64,000 nucleotides of DNA from Zoogloea sp016790385 (GTDB taxonomy: Bacteria; Pseudomonadota; Gammaproteobacteria; Burkholderiales; Rhodocyclaceae), in assembly GCF_041916735.1 (NCBI RefSeq), contig NZ_JAYRYY010000001.1; one strand, given 5' to 3'. Every line of letters starts with the position of its first letter. The stretch's first letter is position 1. Below the pieces are notes generated by a model that was given only the letters and a program-made list of their open reading frames with translations, was not told the DNA's origin and searched no databases. This document shows positions 17,668 to 26,118 of this stretch, in pieces. Made by a program: the position numbers and the translations under genes.

Positions 17668-18486
17668 ATGGCTTACGCGTCTCAACGCCTGCCTGCGGTC
17701 GCCGGGCGGTTTTATCCGGCCGATCCCCACAGCCTCCACGCCCAAGTGGCGGGCTTCCTCTCGGCGGCCCTGCCGGGCGAACTCGTGGATGCCCCCAAGG
17801 CTCTGATCGTGCCTCACGCCGGCTACATCTACTCCGGCGCCGTCGCCGCCAGCGCTTACGTCGGACTCCGGGAACGCAGGGAGCTTATCCGCAGGGTACT
17901 CATTCTGTGCCCCACCCATCGGGTCGCCGTCCGGGGCATGGCCTTACCGGCTGCCCAGTCGTTCATCACGCCGCTTGGAGCAGTGGCTGTGGAACGCGAC
18001 GCGTGGCTTCGAGCGAGGGAACTGCCAGGCGTCATTGTGGACGACCGCCCGCATGCTGAAGAACACGCCATCGAAGTTCAGCTGCCCTTTTTGCAGAGCA
18101 CGCTCCATCACTTTCAGATCCTGCCCATTGCGGTCGGTCAGGTGGACGCCAAGCTGGTGGCCGCCCTGCTCGATACCCTGTGGGGCGGCCCTGAAACGCT
18201 GATCGTTGTCAGTTCCGACCTGTCCCACTATCACCCCTACCGACAGGCACAGTGCCGCGACAAGGCCACCATTGCCCAGATCCGTCAGCTCGACGCGACC
18301 CTGGACTGCGATCAAGCTTGCGGCGCGGCGGCAATCAACGGCCTGTTGCTGGCTGCCCGCCGTCACCAGCTTACCGCCCATGTACTCGACCTGCGCAACT
18401 CCGGCGATACGGCCGGCGACAGGGAAAGGGTCGTGGGCTACGCCTCCATTTCTTTCTCGGAAAGTAAAGATCATGCCCACCACTGA
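17668..18486 (+). CDS. amrB: AmmeMemoRadiSam system protein B (MEMO1 family)
   Basis: 272 aa, the family length. It shows the MEMO fold, related to extradiol dioxygenases: RLPAVAGRFYPADPHSL at the N-terminus, LIVPHAGYIYSGAVAASAY with its conserved His, HAEEHAIEVQLPFLQ, and VVSSDLSHYHPY. These histidines line the metal/active site in structures of the family. The reaction is not established for bacterial members. The stop overlaps the start of the A protein by 14 bases, and the radical SAM enzyme follows, so this is the complete three-protein set. Confidence 0.93.
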   Translation: MAYASQRLPAVAGRFYPADPHSLHAQVAGFLSAALPGELVDAPKALIVPHAGYIYSGAVAASAYVGLRERRELIRRVLILCPTHRVAVRGMALPAAQSFITPLGAVAVERDAWLRARELPGVIVDDRPHAEEHAIEVQLPFLQSTLHHFQILPIAVGQVDAKLVAALLDTLWGGPETLIVVSSDLSHYHPYRQAQCRDKATIAQIRQLDATLDCDQACGAAAINGLLLAARRHQLTAHVLDLRNSGDTAGDRERVVGYASISFSESKDHAHH

Positions 18487-19036
18487 AGCGCTCGGAAAGG
18501 CCCTGCTGGCCCAGGCTCGCAACGCCATCGCTGGCGCCCTGGGGCTGCCTGTGGCGACGGCCGGCGACCATCCGCTGCTCAGCGAGCGCGGAGCGTGTTT
18601 TGTCACCCTGACCCTTGCAGGTGAGCTGCGCGGCTGTATCGGCAGCCTCAATGCGCACCGCCCCCTTGGTGAGGACGTGCGCGAGAATGCCATCGCCGCC
18701 GCACAGCGCGATCCCCGCTTTCCACCCCTGGATGCCGCAGAGTTCGCGCAGATCGAGATCGAAGTGTCCCTCCTCGAGGAACCCGAATTCATGGAGTTCC
18801 ATGACGAGGCGGACGCGCTTGCTCAACTTGTGCCTGGGCAGGACGGTGTGATCTTCTTCAACGGCTGCCAGAAAGCCACCTTCCTGCCCCAGGTGTGGGA
18901 GCAGCTGCCCGACCGCCGCAGTTTCATGGCAGCGCTCAAGCAAAAGGCCCGTCTCCCTGCCGATTTCTGGGGCCCTAACGTCATGCTTGCACGTTACCGT
19001 GTTCACAAATGGAAGGAAAACTGCCGCGGAGGCTGA
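18473..19036 (+). CDS. amrA: AmmeMemoRadiSam system protein A (AMMECR1 family)
   Basis: 187 aa from ATG 18473. Hallmarks of AMMECR1: RGACFVTLTLAGELRGCIGSL (the LRGCIG box, fully conserved), AAAQRDPRFPPL, and WEQLPDRRSFMAALKQKA. The molecular function of AMMECR1-domain proteins is unknown. The start lies inside the end of amrB (14-base overlap), and amrS begins four bases after its stop, so the set is translationally coupled. Confidence 0.94.
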   Translation: MPTTEALGKALLAQARNAIAGALGLPVATAGDHPLLSERGACFVTLTLAGELRGCIGSLNAHRPLGEDVRENAIAAAQRDPRFPPLDAAEFAQIEIEVSLLEEPEFMEFHDEADALAQLVPGQDGVIFFNGCQKATFLPQVWEQLPDRRSFMAALKQKARLPADFWGPNVMLARYRVHKWKENCRGG

Positions 19037-19040
19037 GCAC

Positions 19041-20135
19041 ATGGCCCTCCATCCCGCACGCTATTGGCATCGCCTCGATGACGGCCGCCTCCAATGCGAC
19101 CTGTGTCCGAGGGATTGCCGCCTGCACGACGGTCAGCGCGGTGCCTGCTTTGTACGCCAGCAGGTGGACGGGCAAATGATGCTCACCACCTATGGCCGCA
19201 GTTCAGGCTTCTGCATCGACCCTATTGAAAAGAAGCCCCTCAACCATTTCCATCCGGGCACCAGCGTGCTGTCTTTCGGCACGGCAGGTTGCAATCTGGC
19301 CTGCAAATTTTGCCAAAACTGGGACATCTCCAAGAGCCGCGACATGGACCGCCTCATGGACTCGGCCTCCCCCACCGACATCGCCAATGCGGCCATGGGG
19401 CATGGCTGCCGGAGCGTCGCCTTCACCTACAACGATCCCGTGATTTTTGCAGAGTACGCCATCGACACCGCCAAAGCGTGTCGGGAGCGCGGTATTGCCA
19501 GCGTGGCGGTCACGGCCGGCTACATGCATGCCGAACCGCGTCGGGATTTTTATGCCCACATGGATGCGGCCAACGTGGATCTGAAAGCCTTCACCGAAGA
19601 CTTTTACCTGCACCAGACCGGCGCCCATCTTGCCCCCGTCCTTGACACATTGCTCTATCTCCGCCACGAAACGACAGTGTGGCTGGAGATCACCACCCTG
19701 CTCATCCCGGGGCTCAATGACAGCAATCCGGAATTGACCGCGCTGTCCCGCTGGGTGGCAAACGAACTCGGGCCAGATGTTCCGATCCACTTCACCGCCT
19801 TCCATCCGGACTACAAGCTCGACACCCTTCCGCCCACGCCACCGGCAACGCTGACACGGGCACGGCGGATCGCCCTGGACGCAGGGCTCAAGCATGTTTA
19901 TACCGGCAACGTCCATGATGTCGACGGCGGCACGACCCACTGCGCCGCCTGCGGCCTGGCGCTGATCGAACGAGACTGGCACCGTATTCTCGCCTACCGC
20001 CTCGATCCACAGGGCGCCTGCCCGGGCTGCGGCCAACAGCTGGCAGGGCGCTTCGGATCAGGAGTCGGCACTTTTGGAGCACGCCGTGTCCCAGTGCACA
20101 TCCAAACCTACTCATCGGGCGGGTCGTCTTGCTGA
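19041..20135 (+). CDS. amrS: AmmeMemoRadiSam system radical SAM enzyme
   Basis: 364 aa from ATG 19041, with GGAGG at 19028-19032. The N-terminus carries a Cys motif (CDLCPRDCRLHDGQRGACF) typical of this PflA-related group. The radical SAM cluster motif is CNLACKFC (C-x3-C-x2-C) after FGTAGC. The C-terminal region has two C-x2-C pairs (THCAACG and CPGCGQQ), probably a zinc ribbon or further cluster site. It should generate a 5'-deoxyadenosyl radical; the substrate is unknown. Its TGA overlaps the ATG of the next gene (TGATG at 20133-20137). Confidence 0.93.
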   Translation: MALHPARYWHRLDDGRLQCDLCPRDCRLHDGQRGACFVRQQVDGQMMLTTYGRSSGFCIDPIEKKPLNHFHPGTSVLSFGTAGCNLACKFCQNWDISKSRDMDRLMDSASPTDIANAAMGHGCRSVAFTYNDPVIFAEYAIDTAKACRERGIASVAVTAGYMHAEPRRDFYAHMDAANVDLKAFTEDFYLHQTGAHLAPVLDTLLYLRHETTVWLEITTLLIPGLNDSNPELTALSRWVANELGPDVPIHFTAFHPDYKLDTLPPTPPATLTRARRIALDAGLKHVYTGNVHDVDGGTTHCAACGLALIERDWHRILAYRLDPQGACPGCGQQLAGRFGSGVGTFGARRVPVHIQTYSSGGSSC

Positions 20136-20857
20136 TGCGCTCACGGCATGCCATCGTCGACCGCAGAGTACTGTCCGCCGCCCCGATCATGATGAAACTG
20201 CGCCATAGCGCCCTCAGCATTCCCGCCGGCCCCGTCTGGCTGGATGCCCTGCTGGCCCATTCCCCGGACGCCGCCGGACTGATCCTGATTGCCCAGAACG
20301 CCGTCGGTAATCACCGGGATTCCCGCGAGGCGCACTTTGCCCACCGGCTACAGGAAGCCGGCTTTGCCACCCTGCTGTTCGACCTGCTCACCCATTACGA
20401 AGAGTCGCGCGACCCGGACACTCGCTTCAATACGCCCTTGCTCGGACAACGCATACGCGCCATTTTCGAATGGCTGGGGCATCAACCCCCCTTCGCTGCA
20501 CTGCCCGTGGGACTCGTGGCGAGCGGCACGGGCTGTGGTGCGGCAATCCGTGCCATTGCCCATCAACCGGATGTGGTGAGCGCCCTGATTTGCCGGGGTG
20601 GTCGGCCCGGGCTGGCGGGGATATCACCGCTTCGTCTCGTTCCCTGCCCTACCCGCCTGATCGTCGGCGCGCGAGATGACGGACTCCCCAACATCCGACA
20701 GGCCTACGATCTGATGACTTGCGCCAAGGACTGGCAAAGCATTGCCGGGACTGACGACTACTTCCGAGAGCCCGGCGCCCTGGACGACGCAGCGACGCTG
20801 AGCACGGAATGGTTTCACCGTCATCTGGTCCGGCCGGCGGCGGCCGCTGCAAGTTGA
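20135..20857 (+). CDS. Alpha/beta-hydrolase (dienelactone-hydrolase-like)
   Basis: 240 aa from ATG 20135, which shares bases with the amrS stop; TTG at 20129 is an alternative. The fold pattern is dienelactone-hydrolase-like: AGLILIAQNAVGNHRDSREAHFA, then LLFDLLTHYEES. The nucleophile elbow appears as GLVASGTGCGAA, which matches the GLFGASTGAAAA elbow of relatives fused to phosphoribosyltransferases, with Ser as nucleophile. An Asp is available in VGARDDGLP and a late His in FHRHLV. No signal peptide. Substrate unknown. The overlap with amrS argues it belongs to the same operon. Confidence 0.78.
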   Translation: MRSRHAIVDRRVLSAAPIMMKLRHSALSIPAGPVWLDALLAHSPDAAGLILIAQNAVGNHRDSREAHFAHRLQEAGFATLLFDLLTHYEESRDPDTRFNTPLLGQRIRAIFEWLGHQPPFAALPVGLVASGTGCGAAIRAIAHQPDVVSALICRGGRPGLAGISPLRLVPCPTRLIVGARDDGLPNIRQAYDLMTCAKDWQSIAGTDDYFREPGALDDAATLSTEWFHRHLVRPAAAAAS

Positions 20858-20869
20858 TTCGCGCCTAGA

Positions 20870-21307
20870 TCATTCCGCCAGGTTCATCTCCATTGCCTGG
20901 TGGGGCAGGCCAGCCTCTTCAAACTGCGGCCCCGTTGGAACAAAGCCGAATCGGGAATAAAACCCCTGTGCGTGAGTCTGGGCGTTGAGGGCAACAACCC
21001 GCATGCCACGGCGGCGCGCCTCCGCGACGAGAGCCCCAAGCAGGGCGGCGCCCACACCCGTTCCACGCCAAGGTTCCAGCACCGCCATCCTGCCAATATG
21101 TCCATCCGGCAGCAGTCGCCCCGTGCCCACGGCCTGCGCGCCGATCACCGCGAGCGCATGGCACGAAGCGGCATCGAACTCATCAAGTTCCATATCCGCC
21201 GGCACCCCTTGCTCATCGACGAAGACCTTGAAACGGATCGCCGACGCCTGCTCCGCCATCTCAGGCCACTCCCCCAGTACGACGCCTGGCGATGCCGCGC
21301 CCTTCAT
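20870..21307 (-). CDS. GNAT-family N-acetyltransferase (ElaA-like)
   Basis: 145 aa. The acetyl-CoA-binding motif A is GRMAVLEPWRGTGVGAALL (Q/R-x2-G-x-G/A), preceded by SAIRFKVFVDEQGVP, typical of the ElaA/small GNAT group, and followed by LNAQTHAQGFYSRFGFVPTG. The substrate is unknown. Its ATG (21307-21305) overlaps the TGA of the L,D-transpeptidase (ATGA), so the two are translationally coupled. Confidence 0.87.
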   Translation of the reverse strand: MKGAASPGVVLGEWPEMAEQASAIRFKVFVDEQGVPADMELDEFDAASCHALAVIGAQAVGTGRLLPDGHIGRMAVLEPWRGTGVGAALLGALVAEARRRGMRVVALNAQTHAQGFYSRFGFVPTGPQFEEAGLPHQAMEMNLAE

Positions 21308-21783
21308 TCCTCGATCTCCACCACCGTGCCGGCCGGCACGAGATCAAACAATTCCGCCACATCCCGGTTGCGCATGCGCACACATCCGATGGAACGCGGC
21401 TCCCCCATGGGTTCGGTGTCGGGTGTCCCGTGGATGTAAATGTAGCGCTGCATGCTATCCACCGACCCGAGGCGGTTTCGGCCGGGCTCGGTGCCAGACA
21501 ACCACAGGATGCGCGTCAGTATCCAGTCGCGTCCCGGGGTGCTGGCGGCAAGCGCCGGCGACCAGATTTCTCCGGTCGGCCTACGCCCCCGGAAGGCCGC
21601 CCCGAGAGGCGCCCCCGTGCCGATGCGGGCGCGGATGACATGGCGCCCTCGAGGCGTCTGATAGCTGCCTTTCTCCTCGCCCGGCCCCTTGCTCGCCGTC
21701 GATACGCGATAACGCCGCACACAGGCACCGTCATCGCCGAAAAGCCCGAGCGTTTGCGAGGAAATATCGATCCGAACATGCAT
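21304..21783 (-). CDS. L,D-transpeptidase (YkuD domain), no signal peptide
   Basis: 159 aa from ATG 21783 (MHVRIDISSQTLGLFGDDG). The YkuD catalytic signature is present: IYIHGTPDTEPMGEPRSIGCVRM, with the active-site Cys in SIGCVRM and the conserved His in YIHGT, here about 20 residues apart. Such enzymes make 3-3 crosslinks or attach lipoproteins to peptidoglycan in the periplasm. No signal peptide or membrane anchor is visible in the chosen start or in the upstream extension to 21849, which is odd for a periplasmic enzyme, though short forms like this are common in betaproteobacteria. It starts five bases after the tadA stop. Confidence 0.87.
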   Translation of the reverse strand: MHVRIDISSQTLGLFGDDGACVRRYRVSTASKGPGEEKGSYQTPRGRHVIRARIGTGAPLGAAFRGRRPTGEIWSPALAASTPGRDWILTRILWLSGTEPGRNRLGSVDSMQRYIYIHGTPDTEPMGEPRSIGCVRMRNRDVAELFDLVPAGTVVEIEE

Positions 21784-21788
21784 CGCGC

Positions 21789-22274
21789 TCAACCTCCTGC
21801 AACCCGCTTGCGGCGGGATGCAAAAAAACCCGACAAAATCGCCCCGCATTCCTGCGCCAGGAGCCCTCCCTCTATCCGGGCGTGATGATTTAGGCGTGCT
21901 TCGGCAAAAAGATCGATTACGCTACCGGCAACCCCGGTTTTCGGGTCGAGGGCGCCGAATACGACCCGGCTGATGCGCGCGTGCATGATCGCACCGGCGC
22001 ACATGAGACATGGCTCCAGGGTGACGTACAGCGTACAGTCAGGAAGGCGATAGTTTCCCAGCCGCACCGCGGCATCCCTCAGGGCCATCACTTCAGCATG
22101 GGATGTGGGATCGTGACGCAAGATGGGTTGATTGAAGCCTCGGCCGACGACAATACCGTCAGCCGAGACCACAAGGGCGCCGACGGGCACTTCGCCACAA
22201 CGGCCGGCCTCATGGGCAAGCGCGATGGCCTCGCGCATGAAAAGGACGTCCTGATCAGGACTCGGAAGTGTCAT
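21789..22274 (-). CDS. tadA: tRNA-specific adenosine deaminase TadA
   Basis: 161 aa. Cytidine-deaminase-fold zinc motifs are intact: TSHAEVMALRDAA (His ligand and catalytic Glu) and TLEPCLMCAGAIMHARI (PC-x2-C). The C-terminal helix with GGLLAQECGAIL is typical of TadA. It deaminates A34 to inosine in tRNA-Arg(ACG), an essential step in most bacteria. First gene of tadA - L,D-transpeptidase - GNAT, and divergent from the histidine kinase gene at 22383, with a 108-base shared promoter region. Confidence 0.95.
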   Translation of the reverse strand: MTLPSPDQDVLFMREAIALAHEAGRCGEVPVGALVVSADGIVVGRGFNQPILRHDPTSHAEVMALRDAAVRLGNYRLPDCTLYVTLEPCLMCAGAIMHARISRVVFGALDPKTGVAGSVIDLFAEARLNHHARIEGGLLAQECGAILSGFFASRRKRVAGG

Positions 22275-22382
22275 GGTGATATACGTTTGATTGTTTCACA
22301 GGTTCTTCTAGGGATTTTAAAGCAGCATCGTGGAAAGACCCGGCACAACGAAAATGGACACGCCTCCAGCGAGGCTCGCCCG

Positions 22383-25300
22383 ATGAGTTCCATGCGGGGG
22401 CTTGGTCCTGACCGTCAGTCGACGGAAACGCCCGCGCCACCAAGGTTCGCACCCGCCCTGCTGGTAACAGCGGTGTACACCTTTGTCGTCCTGATCACCG
22501 TATTCGGCGTGATGCAGGCAGGAAGCAACGACCTCCCCTCCCTATCGCTCCCGGGGCCGTGGCTCATCCTATTAATTGCGGCGTCGGCGATATTTGTATT
22601 CTTTGTCGTTCGGCGATCCACGCACAACGCGGCGCAGGCAAGCTCTGAAGCCGTCGAAGACGGCTACCGCAGCCTGTTCGACGCCTGCCCAAGCCCCCTT
22701 TGGGCTTACGACTCGGCAAACGGCGAAATTCTGGCCGCCAATGCCGCCGCCGCCAGGTTCTATGGCGTTACCACCAGCGCCATCCTGGCCTTACGCGCCG
22801 AGACTTTGCTCAGCCCCCTCCCCCGGGCCCCACATCACGCCCAGCTGTTCTCCCATCGTCTTGCAGATGGTCGTATCACGGAGCATCAGACACAAATCAG
22901 TGAGCATGGCTTTTGCGGTCGTAAAGGCTTCCTGGTGATGGTCCAGGAAGCCGGCCTGGAGGATCAAACGGAACCACGATTTACGGAAGCCCTCACCACT
23001 GTTCAACACGTTCTTTACCGCTTCAATCCGGCGCACGAATGTTACGACTACATCTCGACCAGGGCTGAGGACTGGCTGGACACGCCGATTGAAGTCTTGT
23101 GCTCACCGGGTGGCTGGCAGCACTTCGCTCGCCGCACCGCCACTGAAGATCTCGGTCGGGTGTGGGCCGCCATCGGCGAGGCGCTCAAGACACCGGGATA
23201 CGAGCCCGTCGAGATCAATGTCGAATACCAGCTCGAATCGCGCTCAGGCCTGCGCTGGATAAACGACTCCATGACACTACTGCGCCACCCCGACGGAAGT
23301 CTGAAGGCCGTCGTCGGGGCTGCGTCCGATCAGACGGCCCAGCGAGCGACCCGGGAATATCTCCGGGTCACGCTCCGCAGCATCGGGGAGGCCGTGATCG
23401 CAACCGACGAGGAACGGCGGATCACCTTGATGAATCCGGTGGCAGAAGCACTCACCGGCTGGCCGGAAGACGCGGCGCGCGGCCTGCCCCTCGAAAAGGT
23501 ATATCGGACGATCAGCGTGGCCCCCGAGACCGCGCGGCAGAATCATATCGAGGGCCAATGCAGAGGGGGGCTCGCCAATCACACCATGCTCATTGACCGT
23601 GAAGGTCGTCATCGCCCGATCGTCGACAGTGGCGCTCCCATCCAGATGGCCTCCCATCTCAAGCCCCTCGGGGTCGTGCTGGTCTTTCGCGACCAGACCG
23701 AGGAACGGCGCATTGCCAGCGCCGTTGCAGGTCAGCAGGAACGCTACCGTGCGCTTGTCGAAAATGCCCCCGTGGGGATCTTTCACTTTACGGCGGATCT
23801 GCTGGTCAGTTACTGCAACAGCCGCCTTGCGGATATCTTCAACTCCAGCCCCGAACAATTGGCGGGCATGGACCTGCACTCCCTGGGCGACGAGGCCATC
23901 CTGTCGGTACTCAAGGGCGCCCTGGAAGGTCGTCGGGGGGCATACGACGGCCCCTTCGTCTCCCCCCCGTCCACCGACATGCAGATCCTGTCGATCCGGG
24001 TCGCTCCGGAGTTCGACGCGACAGGCAAGGTCTATGGCGGCGTGGGCATCGTTGAAGACCGCACGGCCTTTCTCGAAGCGGAGGAGCAACTGCGTGACAG
24101 CCGAGAGCGCTATGTGCTCGCCCAGCGGGGCACCAACGAAGGGCTTTGGGATTGGGATCCGAAGACGCGCCACCTCTACCTCTCCGCTCGCCTGCTGTCC
24201 CTTCTCGGACTACATAGCGACACCCTGAGGACGACGGGAGAGGAATGGCTGAAACTGATTCACCCGGATGACCGACAGCGTTATCGGGCCGACTTTGTGG
24301 CCCACCTGAGGGGCGAAACCGAGCACTTCGAATCGGAATACCGCATTGCCGACAAGGACGGCAAATTCCACTGGGTGCTCGCACGCGGTCTGGCCCATCG
24401 CAATCAACAGGGGCGAGCTGTGCGAATCGTCGGCTCCATTGGCGACATCACCGCACGCAAACTCGCCGAAGAGCAGCTCAAGGCAGAGCGCGACTTCTCG
24501 CGCGGGCTCATTGACAGCCTTCCGGCGCCGTTCTTCCTGTTCGACCAAAGCGGACGCCTGCTCTTGTGGAACCGCTTCGTCAGCGAACTGACCGGCCTGG
24601 CGGATAACGTGCTCCTGCTGGCCGATGCCCAGAGCCTGGTGATTCCGGAACAGGAAGCACTGATGGCACACCGCCTGGAAACCGCCTTGATCTCCGGTGA
24701 GGCATCCGCCGAAGTCATGCTGCGACGCAACGGCGGCGAACCGGTGCCCTTCCTGGTGGTTGGCCGGCGAGTGACCCTGGATGGCAAACCGCACATCGTC
24801 GGCGTCGGCACCGATCTGACGGAGCGCAAGTTTGCCGAACGAGCGATCAAACGACTCAATACCGAACTGGAGCGCCGGGTGGCGGAACGCACATCGCAGC
24901 TCAGTGCCGCCTTGAGCGAGCTTGAGTCCTTCAGTTACTCCGTTTCCCATGATCTGCGCGCGCCGCTACGGGCCATTGAAGGCTATAGCGCCATTCTGGG
25001 GTCCGACTACGGCGACAAGCTGGACGACGAGGCCAAGGAACTGCTGCGTCGGGTGCGGGCCGCCGTCCACCGCATGGGACAGTTGATTGACGACCTGCTG
25101 ACCCTCTCGCGGGTGAGCCGCAAAGAGCTGGAGCGACGGCCAGTAGACCTGTCGCAACTTGCCCACGCAATCTGCGAAGAACTGCACCAGCAGGAGCCTG
25201 ATCGGGTCGTCAACGTCCGGATTGCCCCCCACCTCCAGGTCGAGGGTGACCCGAGCCTGATGCGCACAGTGCTGGAGAATCTGCTTGGCAACGCCTGGAA

Positions 25301-25604
25301 GTTCACGGGTCGGGTGGAGAACCCGAGTATTGAATTTGACGTCACCCGGCACGGCGAATCTGACGCCTTCGTGATACGCGACAACGGCGCCGGGTTTGAT
25401 ATGCGTTACCGGGAAAACCTCTTCAGACCCTTCCAGCGCCTCCATTCCGACCGGGAATTTCCCGGAACGGGTATCGGCCTTGCCACCGTTGCGCGCATTG
25501 TTCGCCGACACGGCGGAGAGGTATGGGCCGAGGGGAACGTGGGCAAAGGTGCGTCACTCTATTTCAGCATCGGTCAGCCCCCCGCCCTGCAGAACACTGC
25601 CTGA
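22383..25604 (+). CDS. Multi-PAS sensor histidine kinase
   Basis: 1073 aa from ATG 22383, with GAGG at 22371-22374. Two N-terminal membrane segments (about residues 22-44 and 57-77) are separated by only a few residues, so there is almost no periplasmic domain. About six PAS/PAC-type repeats follow (YRSLFDACPSPLWAYD; EAVIATDEERRITLMN; ERYRALVENAPVGIFHF; EGLWDWD; DSLPAPFFLFDQSGR and others). The kinase core is HisKA with phospho-acceptor H856 (FSYSVSHDLRAPLRAIEGYS) and HATPase_c with N box (ENLLGNAWKF), DNGAGFDMRY and GTGIGLATVARI. The core resembles phytochrome-type kinases, but no GAF/PHY domain is present. No response regulator is adjacent, so its partner is unknown. Confidence 0.92.
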   Translation: MSSMRGLGPDRQSTETPAPPRFAPALLVTAVYTFVVLITVFGVMQAGSNDLPSLSLPGPWLILLIAASAIFVFFVVRRSTHNAAQASSEAVEDGYRSLFDACPSPLWAYDSANGEILAANAAAARFYGVTTSAILALRAETLLSPLPRAPHHAQLFSHRLADGRITEHQTQISEHGFCGRKGFLVMVQEAGLEDQTEPRFTEALTTVQHVLYRFNPAHECYDYISTRAEDWLDTPIEVLCSPGGWQHFARRTATEDLGRVWAAIGEALKTPGYEPVEINVEYQLESRSGLRWINDSMTLLRHPDGSLKAVVGAASDQTAQRATREYLRVTLRSIGEAVIATDEERRITLMNPVAEALTGWPEDAARGLPLEKVYRTISVAPETARQNHIEGQCRGGLANHTMLIDREGRHRPIVDSGAPIQMASHLKPLGVVLVFRDQTEERRIASAVAGQQERYRALVENAPVGIFHFTADLLVSYCNSRLADIFNSSPEQLAGMDLHSLGDEAILSVLKGALEGRRGAYDGPFVSPPSTDMQILSIRVAPEFDATGKVYGGVGIVEDRTAFLEAEEQLRDSRERYVLAQRGTNEGLWDWDPKTRHLYLSARLLSLLGLHSDTLRTTGEEWLKLIHPDDRQRYRADFVAHLRGETEHFESEYRIADKDGKFHWVLARGLAHRNQQGRAVRIVGSIGDITARKLAEEQLKAERDFSRGLIDSLPAPFFLFDQSGRLLLWNRFVSELTGLADNVLLLADAQSLVIPEQEALMAHRLETALISGEASAEVMLRRNGGEPVPFLVVGRRVTLDGKPHIVGVGTDLTERKFAERAIKRLNTELERRVAERTSQLSAALSELESFSYSVSHDLRAPLRAIEGYSAILGSDYGDKLDDEAKELLRRVRAAVHRMGQLIDDLLTLSRVSRKELERRPVDLSQLAHAICEELHQQEPDRVVNVRIAPHLQVEGDPSLMRTVLENLLGNAWKFTGRVENPSIEFDVTRHGESDAFVIRDNGAGFDMRYRENLFRPFQRLHSDREFPGTGIGLATVARIVRRHGGEVWAEGNVGKGASLYFSIGQPPALQNTA

Positions 25605-25614
25605 GTGCCCCCCA

Positions 25615-26115
25615 CTATCGCAACAGGACGGGGCGATTGGACAGTTCATTCGGGTTGTCCGGCCTGGCAGGAAAGTGCTTCACCAACAGCGCCCCTGTCG
25701 CCACAACCGCATCGACCGCACCTTGCTCAAACCGTCCCTCACGAAACGCATTCTCCATGAGACGGCAAACAGCATCCCATTCATCCTGCGCTACCCGGGC
25801 GGCGATTCCCCGATCCGCCACGATTTCCACCCGCCGATCCAGCCACTGGACGTAGATCAGTACGCCGGTGTTCTCCGCCGTATCCCAAACACGGAGGCGC
25901 GAGAACACCTCAACCGCCCGCTCCCGCGCGGTCACACCCCGCCGCAGGTCAGCAAAGTCCAGGCCCGCCTCCACGGCGAATCGAATCTCCCCCCTGTGAG
26001 CGGCCTCCGATGTCCTGACGGCGGATTCGATCGCAGCCAGTGCGCTGGATGGAAAAGCCCGGTTGAGAACCCAGCCCGGTGTCAGCAGATGGCGAAGCAT
26101 ACGTAGCGCAGACAT
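25615..26115 (-). CDS. TPM-domain protein without signal peptide
   Basis: 166 aa. It shows a TPM-type domain: a conserved basic/acidic helix (SALAAIESAVRTSEAAHRGEIRFAVE) and VWDTAENTGVLIYVQWLDRRVEIVADRG near the middle, corresponding to the GVDDGILFLIARDDRRLRIEVG segment in its neighbour. Neither a signal peptide nor a membrane segment is apparent. Function is unknown. It starts three bases after the stop of the larger TPM protein, and third in the lemA operon. TPM stands for TLP18.3/Psb32/MOLO-1. Confidence 0.8.
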   Translation of the reverse strand: MSALRMLRHLLTPGWVLNRAFPSSALAAIESAVRTSEAAHRGEIRFAVEAGLDFADLRRGVTARERAVEVFSRLRVWDTAENTGVLIYVQWLDRRVEIVADRGIAARVAQDEWDAVCRLMENAFREGRFEQGAVDAVVATGALLVKHFPARPDNPNELSNRPVLLR

Positions 26116-26118
26116 GGC

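Noticed and set aside
21981..22382. 134-codon upstream extension of the multi-PAS kinase
   Set aside because: It would overlap tadA on the other strand and lacks the membrane-segment start; GAGG precedes ATG 22383.
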